From Aspidiotus rigidus (lineage: Eukaryota; Arthropoda; Insecta; Hemiptera; Diaspididae): DNA of 64,000 nt. Under the pieces are notes generated by a model. The model was not told the DNA's origin and did not search any database. It saw only the letters and a program-made list of their open reading frames with translations. The translations under genes and the position numbers were made by a program. Where the stretch lies: positions 6,774,001-6,838,000 of the forward strand of contig JAVHKY010000023.1 of the NCBI GenBank assembly GCA_035079385.1. The letters are read 5' to 3'. Below, piece after piece: positions 24,618-33,721 of this stretch (position 1 is the first letter of the stretch; the number at the start of each line of letters is the position of its first letter).

Positions 24618-25965
24618 TGTGATGTAACAAGAGTATGAGCGGAGAACAGACCCCCGTACATAACACAAACCATACAGAGAACTTGGATAACGTAACTTAT
24701 CGAAACAGCAACCAAATCAAATGATCTTGCTTACTCCGGAAAAGCTTTCACATAGACATAGCCTGCAGGCCACCACCGTCCACTTCAGGGAGTACTCATG
24801 ACTCTGATCCCAGTCCTACCCATTTCGATAAGACCCAGACTAGCTCAGAATAGAGCACGAATACTCACAAGAAAGGGCGTGGGTGGTCCGAGGTAGACCA
24901 CAGATCCATTTTTGGTTTCACTTTTCGAGATCACTTAGGCTATAAGAAACGTTGTTGCTAGAGGAAGCTAAAGTTGCCGTCGATGTAAGCTCCACTTACT
25001 TACCAAACTTGAGAAAATAGTTCGTCGTAATCGATAATTATCCGTGGCTTTGATAGAAGAAAATAAACTAGGCTCATTCACGAAAACGTGGTGAACGGAG
25101 AGAAAGAAAAAAAAAATAGGACAGCTAGAAAATTTAGAAAGCGGGTCGAAAAGAAGGGGAAGACGAATAACGTTGGTAGTAAATTTTCGAATCATAGTAT
25201 TATTTATTATTTATTTCGGAGATCTAGCTTCGAGTTAGGTATCTGTGGAAAATCTGCAGAAAAAGGACGAATGCAGAAAAGATCGATGCCACACATTTAT
25301 TGGACTCGGAATAAATGAAATATTCATAATTAAACTTCTATAAATATAAATGAGGCTAACTTGAAGTACGATGGTAAAACCGTCGCTTGAAATCTCGTGT
25401 CCAGATCACGCGCCGCACTTCTTCAATCCATAAAACGCACATTTTTTTTTTCACATTTTGACAACCGGAACACTCGAATCACGTATAAAAATTCAATATT
25501 TTACAAAGGATTGCGAAATATTTTTCGACTTTTTCTCTGCGGTTAACATCTAATCCGAATCAAAAAAAAAAAAAAAAAAACTTCGAATTTTCAAATTTTC
25601 GATCTTTTCTTGAATCTCTCGAAAAAAAAGAAAAAACGCACTCTCGAGCCATCGTCGGCTCATCAACCGTCTCCCTATCTCCATTTCCCTTTCTCCTCTT
25701 TAATTCAACTTCGTTTATCCGATCAGCGATAAGGTGGGAGAATTGATAAGATGAAAACGAAAAAGTTTTCGTTTGGTCAGGGTAGAATTATTTGTTCGAT
25801 ACACGTATACGAAGAGAAAAAAATAACGATATCGACGGTGATGTAGAGAAGAAGGAGAAAGAGAAAAAAAAATTCTTCTTCGATTTTCTTCTTCTCATTT
25901 ATTTTCAGATTCGAATCATGGCCTAAAAATAAACTTTAGTCTTGTGGACCTGCTGTTATTTCTCA
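24618..25965 (-). repeat. 3' LTR (element orientation), 1348 bp
   Basis: Identical to 37598-38944 at every position I compared except for 19 instead of 18 A in one homopolymer (around 25562). In element orientation it begins TGAGAAATAACAGC and ends TTACATCACA. Confidence 0.95.
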
Positions 25966-25975
25966 CTGCCCCCTC
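25966..25975 (-). promoter_or_regulatory. Polypurine tract candidate (plus-strand primer)
   Basis: In element orientation GAGGGGGCAG lies directly before the 3' LTR, the standard place for the polypurine tract. Confidence 0.65.
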
Positions 25976-26530
25976 GAAGATCTACTGATTAATCCCCCTT
26001 GATTAATTAGGGGATTCTTCGAAACATTTGTCTGTGAAATTCAGGCAGTCTACTGTAAGAATATTATTTGGTGTGATATGTGATCATGGACATTCGGTGG
26101 CACTCGTTGTTCGTTGGAATCCATTTTGTATGACACGAAACAAGTAAAACAAAAAAAAAAAAAAAATACAAAAGAATATCTATATCTGATGCAATGCAAT
26201 CGTATCACAAGTAGAACAGAAGAGAAAAGAAAGAAAGAAGAGAAAAAAAAACAACAACAACCAAAAATACTTATAAATAATAAAAAAAACAATCTGCCAC
26301 ATAATACAAATAGAGATATAAAGATATTCATATCACAGGAAAAGAAAAAGAAAAAAAAGAATTTTAATTTATAACAGTAACAGAGTAAAGATAAGTAAAA
26401 TTGGAAAACAAAAATCTTGAACTGAGATGAAAGAGAGAGGAGAGAAAGAAGAAAAAAAAATATAAATTTTCGTATGATACAAATATTCATTAAAAAAAAA
26501 TCATAATAATTTCTTCATTTCTCTTTCGAA
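25976..26530 (-). other. 3' untranslated region of the retrotransposon
   Basis: Strongly T-rich in element orientation (A-rich on +), with many A and GAA runs between 26140 and 26470. A 146-codon frame on the minus strand is phenylalanine-rich because of this composition and is not treated as a gene. Confidence 0.55.
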
Positions 26531-28174
26531 TCAAGCCGAATCGGAACCGTCAGATGCGAAACTGACCTTTTTTGTTTTTGTTTTTCTTGTCGACTTTTCT
26601 GTGTCGGAGCAGTCAGATTTGAACCCAATCGATGTTTCTTCTTTCATCGATTTTTCATAGATGTCGTATTTTCTTAGCGGTAATTTTCGATATTCTTCCT
26701 CAAATTCGTTGAACTCTCTTCGAATCAATATGTTGTCTTCTATTTCTCTTGATGGAGAACTCATTGAAACTGGCATATCTCGGAGCACTCCATTGATAGC
26801 AATTTTCTTGAAAAGATAGGGTTTCTGCGCGCCATACAGCGATGCCGATACACTTCCAACTTTATTTTTTCGAATATATATTCGAAGGATTGCTTCTGTC
26901 CACTGTTCGACTCGGGTTCTGAAATAGTCCCTACCTTGGCCCCTCGAATCAACTATACTTCCCCTTACACTTTTACCATACTCTTCCAAGTGAAGGTTAA
27001 ATTTTTCGGATGATTCTGCCCCCAGAACCATCACTCGACCTAAGGTATCATCTTTAATCACCACTGGATGGATCTTGATCAGTCGACTCATTTGTTGTTT
27101 TGAATTATCTAAAACACGAAATCCAATTTCCCTTCGGAACATCTCTGCCTCGATATCTTTCATCGTCGTATATTGTAGGGTGATTCCATGAGTATCCTTC
27201 CCATTCAACTTCGGAGCAAATCTTCGTATTAACGGGAATCTACATTTCCTGTAGTTCTCAATAAACGCTGCCGTCACGTAATCATGATTACTGGACAGGT
27301 CAAGCACTATCGATCCTTCGTGTTCCATTGACTTCTCTTCTCCGAACCATACTCGGATTTCGGGCATCAACACTTTAAAAAAAAATTGATGCTCGAAAGC
27401 TGACGCGTCAATGATCTTATACTTTTGTGGTCCTGCTTCGAAAAGGCAGAGTTTTCGAGTTCCTTTCGACAATTCCAATTGTAGCGTTTCCTTCGCTCTG
27501 TCAGCGAACGTAACTTCCCTCCAATTTCCCTTTCGATTATCTATAGTCGAATCATTTTTTAATCTGGGACTCGGCTCAATCCTTGACCTGGAAGTCGATT
27601 CCTCTTTTGAACAGTGGGCTACCGGTTCATTCGAATCAGTTTTTTCTGTGGCTCGTTTCGACAATTTTTGACTTTCTTCATTTTGAAGGACAGATGTATG
27701 GATTTTTTCGAAAGTTGTGTTAATGAACCATCGTAGCACTTTCAGATCTATCATTTCTTCGGCATGTTCGTTTAGTGTAGTTTCAATGTCTAGAAAACCT
27801 GGACACTGCGGATGCATCCATTCGACTCCTTCGACTACGTTCATTACACAATCCTCAATTTTAATTGTGGTCACAAACACCGGGCATATGTGAATCTTCA
27901 CGTCCTCATATTTCGACTTAAGGTTCCATTTCGACATTGCTAATAGTTCGAAAGCTGCCTTGGGGTGCAGCTCATGAATATGCTGTTCTACGCAGCGACT
28001 GTAGACCTTCGGTAGCCGAAGTGCTAATGATCCCTCAGACAACCGTTTGAACTCAGCTGGGAGTTCTTCTCCAAATAATTCGAATGACTTCTGGTAAAAT
28101 TTCGATATTCTTACTTCATCTCGTATCAAGGCTCCTTGACTGTATAAGTGAAAGTTCTTGACAAACTTCGACAT
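26531..28174 (-). CDS. Retrotransposon ORF3, 547 residues, unknown function (env position)
   Basis: ATG at 28174, 126 bp downstream of the pol stop, in the place where env lies in env-bearing elements. I see no signal peptide, transmembrane segment, furin-like site or fusion-peptide-like stretch, so it does not look like an envelope. The middle (residues about 165-215) is Ser/Lys/Glu-rich and probably disordered. The folded-looking parts are about 1-160 and 215-490. The C-terminus is charged and basic (SDTEKSTRKTKTKKVSF). The uninterrupted frame argues that it is maintained. It may be translated from a spliced RNA. No family recognised. Confidence 0.75.
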   Translation of the reverse strand: MSKFVKNFHLYSQGALIRDEVRISKFYQKSFELFGEELPAEFKRLSEGSLALRLPKVYSRCVEQHIHELHPKAAFELLAMSKWNLKSKYEDVKIHICPVFVTTIKIEDCVMNVVEGVEWMHPQCPGFLDIETTLNEHAEEMIDLKVLRWFINTTFEKIHTSVLQNEESQKLSKRATEKTDSNEPVAHCSKEESTSRSRIEPSPRLKNDSTIDNRKGNWREVTFADRAKETLQLELSKGTRKLCLFEAGPQKYKIIDASAFEHQFFFKVLMPEIRVWFGEEKSMEHEGSIVLDLSSNHDYVTAAFIENYRKCRFPLIRRFAPKLNGKDTHGITLQYTTMKDIEAEMFRREIGFRVLDNSKQQMSRLIKIHPVVIKDDTLGRVMVLGAESSEKFNLHLEEYGKSVRGSIVDSRGQGRDYFRTRVEQWTEAILRIYIRKNKVGSVSASLYGAQKPYLFKKIAINGVLRDMPVSMSSPSREIEDNILIRREFNEFEEEYRKLPLRKYDIYEKSMKEETSIGFKSDCSDTEKSTRKTKTKKVSFASDGSDSA

Positions 28175-28300
28175 ATTCTGTAAAGATATACAACCAGTTC
28201 TAAATTAATAATGTTATTCTACAGGTACATAAATAATGAAATTATATCCCCTGTCTTTCGAATTGTTGATTTACGGCATATATATATATTTTTTTTTTTT

Positions 28301-31300
28301 TCAGTTGGATAATATAGCCTTCTTGGCCAGCCTATCTGCCTCATTATTATTCTGATCGAGGTGATGACCTTTAATTTTGGTGAACATCACTTCTTTCAGG
28401 CAATTTGCAGCTCTTTCTAGCTGCAAATAGACGAAATCATTTGGACGACTATCAATCGAATCAGGATTAGACTTGCTATGCCTTGTGGCTCTACTGACCC
28501 TAAAATAATCCACTAGAAGTTTACAATCAGTGCGAATTTCTACCTGGTAAAATCCTAGATCTTTGGCTATATTTAGTGCCCTAAATGCTGCGAAGATTTC
28601 CGCTTCATTGTTCGTATGTTTTCGCGGTAAAGTTGGGAGTCTTTCAGATTTATTATATTTGCAATTCGGACCAAAATAAATCCCTATTCCAGCAAGACTT
28701 TCCTTGTCGACACTACCATTTCCAGTGCAAGCTCCGTCGATATATATTACTACTCGTTTTTCGAAAGTTCGAGTCCAATCGTCTGCGGTCTTATGGAATT
28801 CTATCGAAGCATCTTCTAGTTCCCTAGTTATAATTTTTACTCGCGAATTTTCCCAAAAATAGAAAAGTTCTTTTCGAATTTTTTCTTGAAACTTGAGCGG
28901 ACTTTCCGTTCCTTCGAATTTTATGTTGTCAACATTCCTATGAATGTCGATCGTAACTGACCCTACTTGACGGGCTGCTTGGGTTAATCTAGGACTGCGT
29001 CTATAACCAGCATCTCTTTCAATGTGTTGATAAGCTTCTTTAAGCTCTTTTCGACTCTCTTCTTTTTCGACGACTGTCTTCCTCCCTTTTTTGGGGGGAA
29101 GTAGAATTTTGTGAATTCTATGATTCTCTTTCGGATCTTTGAAGCGAATAATTGGTAATTCACTAGAGATTTCTTTTCGATACTGTTCGTCGACTTTTAG
29201 TTGTTGGTTTTTCCAATTTCTAAATCGAGTATTTTCTGGCTCTTCCTGAGCTATGTCTGGGAGCCGAACAATATTTCGAATATTGTGAACTTCATCCGGA
29301 ATATCTTTCGATAGGAGGCATCTCAATCGATACTGATTTCCATTCGTAATTTCAACGACTTTATATGGAGCCCTATATTTCCAGGTTAATTTCGCAGTAT
29401 AAATATTTGCTTTGTCAGATTGTTCATGACCCTTGAGTTTCACGAGATCTCCAACTTTAATGATTGATTTCTTTTTCGATCGTCTATCTACTCGCAACGC
29501 CTGTTCTTTTGTTCGACGAATAGCAATTTCGACTTTTTCTTCAATATCGAGATCTCCTCTAGGTAGTTTGAGGATCTCAGCGAGTTCGTCTTGAATCGGT
29601 TCCTCAAATTGAAGCTCCCACGGTGTTGATAGAGTGACCGTGTGCTCCATTCGATTGATAATCGTCTCGATTGTTGACAAATGTTCGAACCATCGATTAT
29701 GTGGGTTTCCAGCTATTTTTAGCCTCAGCATATTGCCAATTCGACCAATCATGCGTTCAGCTAGGTTCGACTGTGGATTATATGGACTTATATGTCTTGC
29801 CTCAATTCCCAATTCCTTCATTCCATTATAATATTCATTGGAAATGAAGCATTTTGCATTGTCACTAATGACATTCGAAACAGAGCCAACTTCCTTAACG
29901 TAATTAGCCATATGTTTTAGAACTTCTCCTGTCCCCACCTTTCTAGTTGGATAAATTTTTGTAAATCTTGAAAATCCGTCGTACACGACCAAAACATATT
30001 TATAACGATGATTACTTGTTGGAAGGGGGCCCAAGTGATCGATAAATACATAGTCCCCTTTCTTATTAATTTCGATATGTTCTGAGGCTGGGATTGAAGC
30101 TTTCGCATGATTTTTCATGGCCAGACATAACTGACACCTCGAAACATAATCTAATATTTCAATCATCATGTGGGGCCAATAAAAATTCCTTAGCAGCAGT
30201 CGACGCATTGCATGTAAACCTGGGTGACAATATTGTATGTGATAAAACTCAACTATTGATCTCCTAATCTTTTGTGGAACTAATATTTTAGGATGCCCCC
30301 ATCTACTTAGACGTGCTTGATACCCGTGATGATTAATCACGCTAGACTTATTTTCTCGAACCCACTTCTGTAGCATTCTGTCTTCTTTCTGAAGGTTTGC
30401 AAGGTTTTCGAGGTTTTCTCGAAGATCATCATCTACTTCAATGTTGTCAACCTCGACGCTATTGTGGAATAGCTCACCTAGGTCAAAGTCATCAAACTCT
30501 ACTTTGGTTTCTACTTTTTTCGATCGACTTTCAGTTGGTGGGTATTCCTTGAGGTATTCGGCAATTTTCTCTAATTTCTTAGGAATGGATAAAACTTTCG
30601 CGTTGAATTCATGAATTTTCGCATCAGCTTTTTGCAGTCTTCGAGAATGTGTTGGCTCAGATGAGAGAAGTTCTGACCATGTTGCTGGGAGATAAATGAT
30701 TAGCTCGTGACCATATAGCATATAGCCATACCTTCGAAGCACTTCTCGAACCGCCATAAACTCTCTCTCTATCGGCGAATATCTCATTTCGACTTCTTTA
30801 AAGGATTTCCCGACGAATGCTATCGGTCTATAGCTTTCACCCTCCTTCCACATGATTACTGCGGAGTATGATCTCTCAGACATCGAAAAAAGAATTTCAA
30901 TTGGGACATTATCATTCGGATGAAAAATCATAATTTCTTGCGATAGGGTAGTTTTGATAGCCTCGAATGCATTCTTCTCGACTTCTGTCCATCTCCATGG
31001 AACTCGGGCTTTAGTAAGCTCAGTTAGTATACTGCGATGTTCGGCGTAATTTCGTAAATGCTGCGAAAAGTAATTTGTCGCACCTAAAAATTTCCGAACA
31101 TCTTTCACACACTTCGGTGGGTGTATCAATCGAACCAATTCGCATTTTTCAGGGTTGGGTTTAACCCCATGTTGGTTGATAATGTATCCAACAAACTTCA
31201 TCTCGTTTACAACAAATTCGGATTTTTGTAAATTCAAGGTCAACCCGATCTGATTCAATTTTCGAAGCACTCGTTCAAGATGTTCATAATGTTCCTCAGT

Positions 31301-33325
31301 CGTTTTGGAGAATATTATAACATCGTCGACATAGGATAATACACAATCATCCAATTCTTTCAGCGCTTTCGACATCGTATCGATGAATATAGCCATAGAT
31401 GAGACTAGGCCGAACGGAACTCTCGTATACTGATAGAGGTCGCTTCGGTATCTGAATGCAGTCAAAGGTCGGTGATCGGGGTGTAAGGGTAACGTGAGAA
31501 ACGCATTTCGAATATCTAGCCTAGTAAATATCTTTGCACCCGCGACTCGTTGTTTGAGCAATTCAATATTCGGAGTTTTATTTTGTGGGGAGTTTAGGAA
31601 TTTATTCAACGCTCTTGCATCTAGACACACTCGAACCCTTCGTTTTGTCCCTGGTATCGGAATCTTTTCCCTTTCGACTATAACTATGTTGCTAGCATGC
31701 CTTGAATGGCTACGTTCAATCAGACCTTCTCGTATATACTCGTCAATTTGAACTTGAGCGAGGTCATACTTTTCTTTCGGATGACTCCACTCTTTACTCT
31801 TAATTACAACTTGTGGTTCAGGGAGTTTGAGGTCCAACTTAATATCAGGGACCCTAAAAAGACCTGTCTTTTCGGACCACAACTTGGGAAATCTATTCTG
31901 AATTGCTTCAATGCGACTCCTATCATAGTTGATTTTAATTGGAGGTGGTTCGTGTAGATCTAACATTTCGAATTGCGTTGTTATTTCATAGCATTTCGAG
32001 AACTCTTGGTATACATTTTCTTCAATCTCGTCCATTTTCGGACTTTCGACACATTCTTTTCGAATTTCATCTGATAATTTCGCAGCCCTACCCCCTGCAG
32101 ATAACATACGAGCAGCGCAGCGACGAATCACATCTACTGGTTCTTCGACACATCCAACCAACCCAATTCCCATGATAGGGTCTCTCCCTAAAAACATTAG
32201 AACTTGATCGCTAAACAGTCCTGCCATTTGATGCATTACTGCATCTCGAAATCCAAAAAGACAATCAGTGGCTAAGTTTTCGACGATGATATAGTTCAGA
32301 ACAATGTGAACCTCGTTTTTTCCGAAGTCACAAATCAATTTTGATTTCATTCGTACCATTCCCCTAACGTTAAGTGAACTCCCATTCGCGGATCGCAGTC
32401 TTAACCATGGGATTGGTTTTACTATGGGTCGCTCCTTAGGTGGAATTTTACTCATGATATTATCAAAACATCTACCCTTCATTGAGGTTAGAGGACACCC
32501 CGAATCAAATTTTGACATGAATTCGACTTGTTCCACAGCCATGCGGAGTTTCATTTCCTCGGGTCTCAATTCATCATCAATTATTTTTTCAACAATGAGA
32601 TCATTCTCTCTTTCGACTGCACAGACCAATAGATCGTCAAATACCTGTTCCTTAGCTAGTTGCACTACATAATTTCGAATACTATAGGCGACATTATCTG
32701 CGACATCATGTGTCCATGAATTCATTTGGCGATCACTAATCAATCGAAATACGTTACAACGAAATTGAATATTTACTTTATTTAAATTCTTGATATCCTC
32801 ATAACGTCTACAGTTTGAGAGAAAATGATGTAAAACATTAATATACCTTACTTTCGACTTATGTTCATGACGATATATACTGTCTCGAATCGCTAGGTTA
32901 ATTATCTTTATATTTTGGACTGTTAGTTCGTCGGGATTCGGTCCGCAGATCGGTGATATAAAAATGATTAGTTTAGACTTATATGAGGTGACAAGAAGAT
33001 CGATAATTTCGTCTATTTCTTCTTTAATATTATTTCGACTTACGGGATACTTCCCGTCGGCTTGATCTGACCCTATTAGGATCATTACATATGGTGAATT
33101 TCGTTTCTCTTTGGCTATCAATCGGCTTTTACGTAATCGAATCATGAGAGTGTTGGTAGACAGGTGATTCTCTAAGAATGGCTTCGACCCCTTAAATTCA
33201 TACATAAAATTGGTGACGTGACTCGTTAACTGAGCACACATTGAGTCCCCCATCATTTCGAATCCCATCCATTTTATTTCATTTAGATCTGTGGGTTGTG
33301 TGGGATCGATAGCCAACTCATACTG
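28301..33325 (-). CDS. pol: Pol polyprotein: SGNH-like, protease, RT, degenerate RNase H, integrase, second RNase H
   Basis: No ATG opens this frame; it begins right after a UAA at 33326-33328. Numbered from the TTG at 33316 there are 1671 residues. Residues 15-225: SGNH/GDSL-like domain (MMGDSM, VMILIGSDQ, SPICGPNP, NSWTHDVADN). 265-360: retropepsin (KFDSGCPLTSM; DCLFGFRDAV). 470-745: RT with LDIRNAF and YVDD (662-665). 800-890: gypsy RNase H lacking the first and third catalytic Asp (SMSE and YLPA where TDAS and YTDH are expected). 1026-1064: HHCC zinc finger. Integrase D1093, D1152 and E1187 (D35E spacing). 1288-1335: GPY/F-like module. 1520-1671: RNase H1-type domain with D1527 (IDGACTGNG), E1571, D1597 and D1661 plus His (KGHH). 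Confidence 0.93.
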   Translation of the reverse strand, partial: QYELAIDPTQPTDLNEIKWMGFEMMGDSMCAQLTSHVTNFMYEFKGSKPFLENHLSTNTLMIRLRKSRLIAKEKRNSPYVMILIGSDQADGKYPVSRNNIKEEIDEIIDLLVTSYKSKLIIFISPICGPNPDELTVQNIKIINLAIRDSIYRHEHKSKVRYINVLHHFLSNCRRYEDIKNLNKVNIQFRCNVFRLISDRQMNSWTHDVADNVAYSIRNYVVQLAKEQVFDDLLVCAVERENDLIVEKIIDDELRPEEMKLRMAVEQVEFMSKFDSGCPLTSMKGRCFDNIMSKIPPKERPIVKPIPWLRLRSANGSSLNVRGMVRMKSKLICDFGKNEVHIVLNYIIVENLATDCLFGFRDAVMHQMAGLFSDQVLMFLGRDPIMGIGLVGCVEEPVDVIRRCAARMLSAGGRAAKLSDEIRKECVESPKMDEIEENVYQEFSKCYEITTQFEMLDLHEPPPIKINYDRSRIEAIQNRFPKLWSEKTGLFRVPDIKLDLKLPEPQVVIKSKEWSHPKEKYDLAQVQIDEYIREGLIERSHSRHASNIVIVEREKIPIPGTKRRVRVCLDARALNKFLNSPQNKTPNIELLKQRVAGAKIFTRLDIRNAFLTLPLHPDHRPLTAFRYRSDLYQYTRVPFGLVSSMAIFIDTMSKALKELDDCVLSYVDDVIIFSKTTEEHYEHLERVLRKLNQIGLTLNLQKSEFVVNEMKFVGYIINQHGVKPNPEKCELVRLIHPPKCVKDVRKFLGATNYFSQHLRNYAEHRSILTELTKARVPWRWTEVEKNAFEAIKTTLSQEIMIFHPNDNVPIEILFSMSERSYSAVIMWKEGESYRPIAFVGKSFKEVEMRYSPIEREFMAVREVLRRYGYMLYGHELIIYLPATWSELLSSEPTHSRRLQKADAKIHEFNAKVLSIPKKLEKIAEYLKEYPPTESRSKKVETKVEFDDFDLGELFHNSVEVDNIEVDDDLRENLENLANLQKEDRMLQKWVRENKSSVINHHGYQARLSRWGHPKILVPQKIRRSIVEFYHIQYCHPGLHAMRRLLLRNFYWPHMMIEILDYVSRCQLCLAMKNHAKASIPASEHIEINKKGDYVFIDHLGPLPTSNHRYKYVLVVYDGFSRFTKIYPTRKVGTGEVLKHMANYVKEVGSVSNVISDNAKCFISNEYYNGMKELGIEARHISPYNPQSNLAERMIGRIGNMLRLKIAGNPHNRWFEHLSTIETIINRMEHTVTLSTPWELQFEEPIQDELAEILKLPRGDLDIEEKVEIAIRRTKEQALRVDRRSKKKSIIKVGDLVKLKGHEQSDKANIYTAKLTWKYRAPYKVVEITNGNQYRLRCLLSKDIPDEVHNIRNIVRLPDIAQEEPENTRFRNWKNQQLKVDEQYRKEISSELPIIRFKDPKENHRIHKILLPPKKGRKTVVEKEESRKELKEAYQHIERDAGYRRSPRLTQAARQVGSVTIDIHRNVDNIKFEGTESPLKFQEKIRKELFYFWENSRVKIITRELEDASIEFHKTADDWTRTFEKRVVIYIDGACTGNGSVDKESLAGIGIYFGPNCKYNKSERLPTLPRKHTNNEAEIFAAFRALNIAKDLGFYQVEIRTDCKLLVDYFRVSRATRHSKSNPDSIDSRPNDFVYLQLERAANCLKEVMFTKIKGHHLDQNNNEADRLAKKAILSN

Positions 33326-33721
33326 TTATTCAGATTTTCGAACCCCTAACCTAGACTCCTGTTGATTACTGGATTTTTCATTCGATTGGTTTTCTGAGGT
33401 GACGAGAGATGATCTACCTTTCAATTCATAATTTCTCTTATCATTTCTCCTTTTACGTTGAGCTAAAACTTGTTCGCAGAAGACGTAGAGTTCGTCTGAG
33501 TCTGATATATTTTCTTTCGATTCATCCTTTGAGATGGGCGAATTTTTTTCTGACTCGTATTCCAAGTCTTTATCATTATCGCTTTCTACGACTTCATTCA
33601 CTTCTATTTTCTTCCGATATTTACCAAATTTAGACTTGATTTCCGACTTTTCATCATTTTTTTGATGACTTCTTTTTCGAATCAAAGTACCCGGTTTTCG
33701 AATCAATATCCCTAATTTTAT
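33326..33721 (-). CDS. Short open frame linking gag and pol (+1 to gag, ends in UAA)
   Basis: Open from 33721 to the UAA at 33326-33328, overlapping the end of gag by about 66 nt and lying in the same frame as pol. It has no ATG near its start, so it is probably reached by +1 (or -2) frameshifting from gag. The gag terminus is TCA AAA AAA TGA, an A7 run directly before a UGA stop. The encoded 130 residues are highly charged (Lys/Glu/Asp/Ser) without a zinc knuckle. Pol follows in the same frame after UAA CAG UAU, so readthrough, splicing or a recent mutation must be invoked for pol expression. Confidence 0.6.
   Translation of the reverse strand: MKLGILIRKPGTLIRKRSHQKNDEKSEIKSKFGKYRKKIEVNEVVESDNDKDLEYESEKNSPISKDESKENISDSDELYVFCEQVLAQRKRRNDKRNYELKGRSSLVTSENQSNEKSSNQQESRLGVRKSE

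Noticed and set aside
24968..25318. Open frames of 75-76 codons present in both LTRs (also 37948-38298)
   Set aside because: They overlap on opposite strands, and are identical only because the LTRs are identical; no protein-like features.
26050..26490. A 146-codon hydrophobic frame on the minus strand that could look like a membrane protein of the retrotransposon
   Set aside because: Its Phe/Leu/Ser content follows directly from the long T-rich tracts of this 3' UTR; no domain or conserved pattern is visible.
26531..28174. ORF3 as an envelope gene
   Set aside because: Position fits, but no signal peptide, transmembrane segment or cleavage site is visible.
33654..33665. A canonical -1 slippery heptamer (A AAA AAA) at the gag end
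   Set aside because: A -1 slip leads into a frame that is not the pol frame; the geometry requires +1 or -2.
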